Part shown: positions 60,318-64,000 of the stretch, piece after piece
Layout: every line of letters starts with the position of its first letter
How positions within the stretch are numbered: the stretch's first letter is position 1
Assembly: GCF_023094245.1 (NCBI RefSeq)
Contig: NZ_JALMEW010000002.1
Span: 248,001 to 312,000 of the forward strand
Reading direction: 5' to 3'
Source of the DNA: Halomonas getboli
GTDB taxonomy: Bacteria; Pseudomonadota; Gammaproteobacteria; Pseudomonadales; Halomonadaceae
Length of the DNA stretch: 64,000 nucleotides
The notes under the pieces: generated by a model
What the model was told of the DNA's origin: nothing
What the model saw: the letters and a program-made list of their open reading frames with translations, nothing else
Databases searched by the model: none
Made by a program: the position numbers and the translations under genes

Positions 60318-60686
60318 TCAATTTCCCTGAAGAAATATTGCGTCACTTCTAGCCCTGTGAATGACCACGCCCCGACACGCCGACTGCCGGGCGAAGAACG
60401 ACTCTTTCGGCCCTGAGGTGCGCATCAGCCGGAAGCGCCCGCCGATCCGGTGGCTACGGCACAGGCGCAGACTGTCCTCACCCTGCACCACCACCAGATC
60501 GCCATGTTGGACCAGGCGCGCCTCGTCGATCACCAGCACGTCGCCCTCGATGATCTCGCCGTCCACGCCGGCGTCGTCGCCCACCTCCACGAGGTAGCAG
60601 CTCGGCGTTAGCCGCCGAGCGTCCAGGTCTTCGAGCACGGGATGGTCATGACCCGGCAGCACCGGGCCGAGGTAATGGAGTCGCAT
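60318..60686 (-). CDS. UmuD-like S24-fold protein with degenerate active site
   Basis: 122 residues with the UmuD layout (LTPSCYLVEVGDDAGVDGEI, then GDVLVIDEARLVQHGDLVVV, then GVVIHRARS). The catalytic serine of the GDSM motif is replaced (GDDA) and the lysine position reads SLRLC with Arg instead of Lys. So self-cleavage is not expected. It has no helix-turn-helix. It may be a dead relic or an adaptor or binding module. No umuC follows. It is one of several phage-derived or SOS-type genes in the island. Confidence 0.7.
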   Translation of the reverse strand: MRLHYLGPVLPGHDHPVLEDLDARRLTPSCYLVEVGDDAGVDGEIIEGDVLVIDEARLVQHGDLVVVQGEDSLRLCRSHRIGGRFRLMRTSGPKESFFARQSACRGVVIHRARSDAIFLQGN

Positions 60687-60695
60687 AGGCCAGGA

Positions 60696-61031
60696 TCAGT
60701 CGAAGCTAAACTCGCTGCGGTTGTTACCGGCGGATACTTCCATCTGCACGCAGCTCTCCAGCAGGCTATAGCTGCCCGGGCCGCCTACGCTGGCCACGTC
60801 TTGGCAATGGCTCTGGATGTTCGACGGCAGGCCCGACCACTGGCCCTTGAGACCGTTATAGGCGGACTGCTCCATGTCGATGCAGCTGTTGTACAGCATG
60901 TTGCTGGAGTCGCCGCTAATGCTGGCCACCTGCCCACAGTGAGCCTCGACATCGAAGCGCGGAATGTCAGCTGCAAAAGCAGATCCAGCAAAGAAAGCCA
61001 GGCCAGCGCCCAGCAGTGCCATAGATTTCAT
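60696..61031 (-). CDS. Small secreted protein with two Cys-containing repeats
   Basis: 111 residues with a signal peptide (residues 1-20, ending GSAFA). The mature part contains two similar units, AHCGQVASISGDSSNMLYNS and SHCQDVASVGGPGSYSLLES, each closed by Cys and a Met-Glu pair. The four cysteines probably form two disulfides in the periplasm. Function unknown. Confidence 0.7.
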   Translation of the reverse strand: MKSMALLGAGLAFFAGSAFAADIPRFDVEAHCGQVASISGDSSNMLYNSCIDMEQSAYNGLKGQWSGLPSNIQSHCQDVASVGGPGSYSLLESCVQMEVSAGNNRSEFSFD

Positions 61032-61046
61032 CGCCCCACCTCCCTA

Positions 61047-61394
61047 TCAGGCCGCTTCCACCATCGGCTCCGGCATCAGCGCCCCATAGTCGAATTCCGT
61101 ATTCTCCGGCTCCGCACTGTTCAGGGCAGCACCGAACACAGCCAGGCCGATAAAGTAGACGATCGGCGATACCACCAGGGTGCAGATCAGTTGGGTGATA
61201 CCGGTGCCGGTCCGGCCCCGCGTAATCACCACGATGGCGATGATGAAGGCCACCAGGTTCAGCGGCGCGCCCAGGAACAGTCCCAGGCCGGGGAACGGCA
61301 CCAGGAAGCATACCCAGGCGATCAGCAGCAGAATCCACACTGCCTTGATCGGCGCTCCCTTGCCGTTGTTGGTTTCCGATTCCAAGTTGCTCAT
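61047..61394 (-). CDS. Small membrane protein of unknown function
   Basis: 115 residues with three hydrophobic segments (about 18-36, 40-57 and 68-88) and an acidic C-terminus. It has the look of a superinfection-exclusion or island membrane protein, but no family is recognised. It is on the same strand as the secreted-protein gene 15 bases downstream. Confidence 0.6.
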   Translation of the reverse strand: MSNLESETNNGKGAPIKAVWILLLIAWVCFLVPFPGLGLFLGAPLNLVAFIIAIVVITRGRTGTGITQLICTLVVSPIVYFIGLAVFGAALNSAEPENTEFDYGALMPEPMVEAA

Positions 61395-61458
61395 TCCCTT
61401 CTCCTTGCGTATCGCCCCTGCCGGGGCTGTTGTGGACTGGCGGTCTAGGCCGCCTTGG

Positions 61459-61868
61459 TCACGAGATCCGCCCGATGCGGACCTCGCAGCGCCCCAGGAT
61501 CTCCACCTCCCGCATTTGCTCGGGCGGGATCATCTCGGGCCGATAGTGCTCGTTGTCGCTGATCAGCAGCCAGGCGCCGCTTGCGACGCGCTGCCCGCGC
61601 TTGATACGTCGCTCGCCGTGCACGAGCAGCAAGAACACCCCTTCCGTGTGCGGATCGCGGCTACTGCGATCCACCAGCACCCAGTCGCCGTCGGCCAGGG
61701 TGCCGTCCATCGAGTCGCTGCGGACCTTGCTTGGACCAGATCGAGGCCCTGGGCGGCGAGCTGCTCGGTGGGGAAGTACATGGTGGATTCGACTTCCTCC
61801 CGCTCGAGCGAACGGCCATCGCCGGCGGCGTGGATGCATTCGAGAAGAAAGCGCGCCTCAACCACCAA
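61459..61868 (-). pseudogene. Frameshifted S24-family phage repressor
   Basis: The N-terminal part in one frame (FLLECIHAAGDGRSLEREEV, then STMYFPTEQLAAQGLDL) continues after a shift near 61735 in another frame as SKVRSDSMDGTLADGDWVLV with the catalytic Ser and a later Lys (RRIKRG). This is the C-terminal part of a C2/CI-type repressor. The DNA-binding N-terminus is missing or decayed. Confidence 0.6.
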
Positions 61869-62072
61869 CGTCCACTCACAACACTTAGGACGACACTACC
61901 TAAGAGAGATGCGGCTGTCATGCCTGAATTAGCGATCACCGACCAAGGTGAGTGTGGCTGCGGATTGTGCGAGGGTCTGTAAGGACAGTCGTCCAGAGGA
62001 ATGCCGCTAGGGGCCGGGGAATCTGTGCACTGGGATGCGAGAAGGTGTAGCGCTTTGGGGAGGCACAAACGC
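61869..62072. other. Gap between phage repressor remnant and tRNA terminator
   Basis: About 200 bases with no supported gene. It presumably holds eroded phage repressor and integration-end sequence. I see no clear direct copy of the tRNA 3' end here. Confidence 0.4.
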
Positions 62073-62104
62073 AAGAAAGCCGCTGATCTCTCAGCGGCTT
62101 TCTT
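62073..62104 (-). terminator. Terminator downstream of tRNA-Ser
   Basis: The perfect 14-base inverted repeat AAGAAAGCCGCTGA with TCAGCGGCTTTCTT (four-base loop) lies just past the tRNA 3' end; its T-rich arm terminates the minus-strand transcript. Confidence 0.85.
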
Positions 62105-62112
62105 AGAATTCG

Positions 62113-62200
62113 TGGCGGAGGGGGAGGGATTCGAACCCTCGAAGCCTTTCGACTTACACACTTTCCAGGCGTGCTCCTTCGACCACTCGGACACCCCTCC
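62113..62200 (-). tRNA. tRNA-Ser (anticodon GGA)
   Basis: 88 bases on the minus strand including encoded CCA. The acceptor stem GGAGGGG pairs with CCCCTCC, the anticodon loop is CTGGAAA (anticodon GGA, reads UCC/UCU), a long variable arm follows and the T-loop is TTCGAAT. The 3' end points into the phage-remnant island, as expected for an integration site. Confidence 0.97.
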
Positions 62201-62322
62201 GCATTTTGGCTCTCGAACCGTTTGACTTGCTGCCTTTGCCTCGAGAACGGGGCGTATATTATCCACTTAAGTCCGTGTACGCAAGTGGTTTTTTCGTTTT
62301 CTTGCTGATCGGGCCCGGTGGC

Positions 62323-62826
62323 TCAGCGTGCCGGGCGCACGGCGTAGTCGCCGCGGGCCTGGAGGCACAGGGTCTCGCCGCAGTACAGGCGCTGCACCAG
62401 GGCGATGCGCCCCCTGCCCCGCTCCGCCAGACGCTCCTCGAGGCGCGCCGGGCCGTGCTCGCTTTCCGGCGTGCAGACCAGCCGATAGTCACCGGTCACC
62501 GGCGCCAGGAAGCGCTGGCTGGCCTCGGCCACCACCACATCACGGTCAACACCATGTCGCCGCAGCCAGAGCGTGGCCCAGCACCAGCCGAGCAGCGTGG
62601 TCTGGGCGGTCAGGGCGCCGCCGAAGCCGGTGCCCTTGTCGTTGAGGCTCGGGGCGATGGCGAGCCGCCATTCCAGCGCATCGCCGTCGCGCCGCATGGC
62701 CTCGATGCCGAGATGCTCGACCATTGGGATGGCGTCGCACAGCCAGGTCAGGAAGGCCGCCGGATCGTCTTCCGCGCCCGCCGACGGCAGCGGCAGGCGC
62801 GGATGGGGCACGCCGAGCTCGCGCAT
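62323..62826 (-). CDS. YiiD_C-type thioesterase-like protein
   Basis: 167 residues from the ATG at 62826, preceded by GGAG six bases upstream; the open frame continues upstream but overlaps the neighbour. Hot-dog fold features include LAIAPSLNDKGTGFGGALTA near residue 55 and a hydrophobic helix after it. This matches the YiiD C-terminal putative thioesterase domain. It is two bases downstream of the nitroreductase gene, so co-transcribed. Confidence 0.82.
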   Translation of the reverse strand: MRELGVPHPRLPLPSAGAEDDPAAFLTWLCDAIPMVEHLGIEAMRRDGDALEWRLAIAPSLNDKGTGFGGALTAQTTLLGWCWATLWLRRHGVDRDVVVAEASQRFLAPVTGDYRLVCTPESEHGPARLEERLAERGRGRIALVQRLYCGETLCLQARGDYAVRPAR

Positions 62827-62828
62827 GC

Positions 62829-63389
62829 TTAGCTCCAGCGCTCGACGAAGGCGTCGAGGTCGTGCTCGGGCACCGGGCGGTGGCGGCCGCCGACCTGCCC
62901 CAGATAAAGGAAGCCGACCAGCTCGTCCTGCTCGGCCAGGCCGAGCCCCTCGCGCACGGTGGCGTCGAAGGCGTACTTGCCGGTGCGCCACATGGCGCCC
63001 AGGCCCTGGGCGTGCGCGGCCAGCAGCAGGCCGTGGGCGGCGCAGCCGGCGGAGATCACCTGCTCGACCCGCGGCACCTTGGGCTCGTCCGGCACGACCC
63101 TGGCAACCACGGCGATGATCATCGGCGCGCGCTTGGGCTTCTTGCGCGCACCCTCGAGCACGGCCTCCGGGGCATCGGGATTCTCGACCCGCTCGGCCTC
63201 GGCGAACAGCTCGCCGAGGCGGTCGAGCCCGTCGCCGGAGAACTCGATGAAGCGCCAGGGCCGGAGCTCCTTGTGGTCCGGGGCGCGCAGTGCGGCCCGA
63301 TACATCGCCTCGAGCTGTTCCGCGTTCGGGGCCGGGGCCATCAGCTTGCCCATGGAGCTGCGTTGTTGCAGCAGCGTCATCGCATCCAT
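62829..63389 (-). CDS. YdjA-like nitroreductase-family flavoprotein
   Basis: 186 residues from the ATG at 63389, chosen because AAGGAG lies six bases upstream; an in-frame ATG 17 codons earlier has no such site. QQRSSMGKL near residue 8 and APDHKELRPWRFI near 35 are FMN-binding signatures of the YdjA group, with GLGAMWRTGKYAFD near 130. It reduces nitro or quinone compounds with NAD(P)H. It forms an operon with the thioesterase-like gene. Confidence 0.9.
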   Translation of the reverse strand: MDAMTLLQQRSSMGKLMAPAPNAEQLEAMYRAALRAPDHKELRPWRFIEFSGDGLDRLGELFAEAERVENPDAPEAVLEGARKKPKRAPMIIAVVARVVPDEPKVPRVEQVISAGCAAHGLLLAAHAQGLGAMWRTGKYAFDATVREGLGLAEQDELVGFLYLGQVGGRHRPVPEHDLDAFVERWS

Positions 63390-63483
63390 CGGTGTCTCCT
63401 TGCCGAGGTCAGACGAGAAAGGTTCTCGATACTCTATCAAGCCGCTCGATTGCTGTCGCGCCAGGCCTGGTGGCGGGAACGCC

Positions 63484-64000
63484 CTACTGTCTCGCCAGAC
63501 GCAGCGGGGTCGGCGGCCGCTCGCCGGGGGTGCCGCGCCAGGGGCTGATGTCGAGGCCGCCGCGGCGCACGTAGCGCGCCAGCACGAGCAGCCGCTCGGG
63601 CCTGGCCCGCTCCATCAGGTCCATGAAGATGTGCTCGACGCAGTGCTCATGGAAATCCTGATGCTGGCGATAGCCGATCAGATAGCGCAGCAGGCCGTCG
63701 CGGTCGAGGCGCGGCCCGCGGTAGCGGATCATCACGCTGCCCCAGTCGGGCTGGCCGGTGACCGGGCAGTTGGACTTGAGCAGGTGGGAGTGCAGCGTTT
63801 CCTCGACGATCTCGTCGCCGGTGGTCAGGTGCTCGGCGCTGGGCGTGTAGTCCTCGACCTCGATGTCACGCTCGTCGATGCACTCCCCCGGCAGGCGGCG
63901 CGGGGCGAGCGCCTCGTCGTCGACGCCGAATAGCTCCACGGCCACCGGCGCACCGGCCGCGGAGGAGAGGTCGCGCTCCATGATCGCCCGGGCCTCGTCC
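63484..64000 (-). CDS. queF: NADPH-dependent 7-cyano-7-deazaguanine reductase, partial
   Basis: About 172 C-terminal residues; the gene continues past the right edge. It makes preQ1 from preQ0 in queuosine synthesis. The thioimide-forming cysteine lies in LKSNCPVTGQPDWGSV, and the substrate-binding EHCVEHIFMDL follows. Family and length suggest the long, two-domain (E. coli YqcD-type) QueF. Confidence 0.95.
   Translation of the reverse strand, partial: DEARAIMERDLSSAAGAPVAVELFGVDDEALAPRRLPGECIDERDIEVEDYTPSAEHLTTGDEIVEETLHSHLLKSNCPVTGQPDWGSVMIRYRGPRLDRDGLLRYLIGYRQHQDFHEHCVEHIFMDLMERARPERLLVLARYVRRGGLDISPWRGTPGERPPTPLRLARQ

Noticed and set aside
61731-61982. Plus-strand open frame in the repressor remnant
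   Set aside because: It is antisense to the S24 repressor remnant and has no independent support.

Overview
The window is chromosomal DNA of a high-GC gammaproteobacterium. The gene set (outer-membrane phospholipase A, YqjD/YqjE-type envelope genes, a CysK with enteric-like motifs, QueF, a Zur-type operator, amino-acid catabolism and Na+/H+ antiport) looks most like Halomonas or a close relative. This is inference from gene content; no rRNA or other definitive marker is present.

Region 1 (1-14592) is an anti-phage defence operon cut by the left edge. It holds the C-terminal part of a large DNA methyltransferase, a very acidic repeat protein of unknown function, a DrmD-like SNF2 ATPase, a 2194-residue YprA/DUF1998 helicase with a probable C-terminal nuclease-like module, and a UvrD-type helicase with a RelE-like N-terminus. 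The set is related to DISARM and Druantia but lacks the canonical DISARM order and DrmC. The first three genes are visibly less GC-rich than the last two, so the operon may be assembled from parts.

Region 2 (14.6-57.4 kb) is ordinary chromosome. It includes a secreted EEP nuclease, a Ca2+/Na+ exchanger, an acetylpolyamine-amidohydrolase/cysK pair and a LysR regulator divergent from an amino-acid or amine catabolic cluster (class III aminotransferase, CoA-transferase A/B, M20 deacylase, thiolase, polar amino-acid ABC transporter, NhaC antiporter). It continues with a zinc amidase behind a Zur-like operator, 4.5S RNA, an ATP-grasp/cysteine-peptidase-like pair, tlyA, an MscK-type channel, pldA, the yqjDEK-like trio, an orphan ParA, a CHAD protein, a BaiN-type flavoprotein, an RND efflux pair, a cytochrome c, a LysR/quinone-oxidoreductase pair, thioredoxin and a 7TM diguanylate cyclase.

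Region 3 (57.4-62.1 kb) is a small island ending at the 3' end of tRNA-Ser(GGA). It contains decayed phage late-gene D fragments, a strongly AT-rich two-gene operon (a three-hydrophobic-segment membrane protein and a YejK/NdpA-like nucleoid-associated protein), a catalytically degenerate UmuD-like protein, two small envelope proteins and a frameshifted S24 repressor. The two-gene operon is the best candidate here for an undescribed (perhaps defence) system. After the tRNA the core chromosome resumes with a thioesterase, a nitroreductase and queF, which runs off the right edge.
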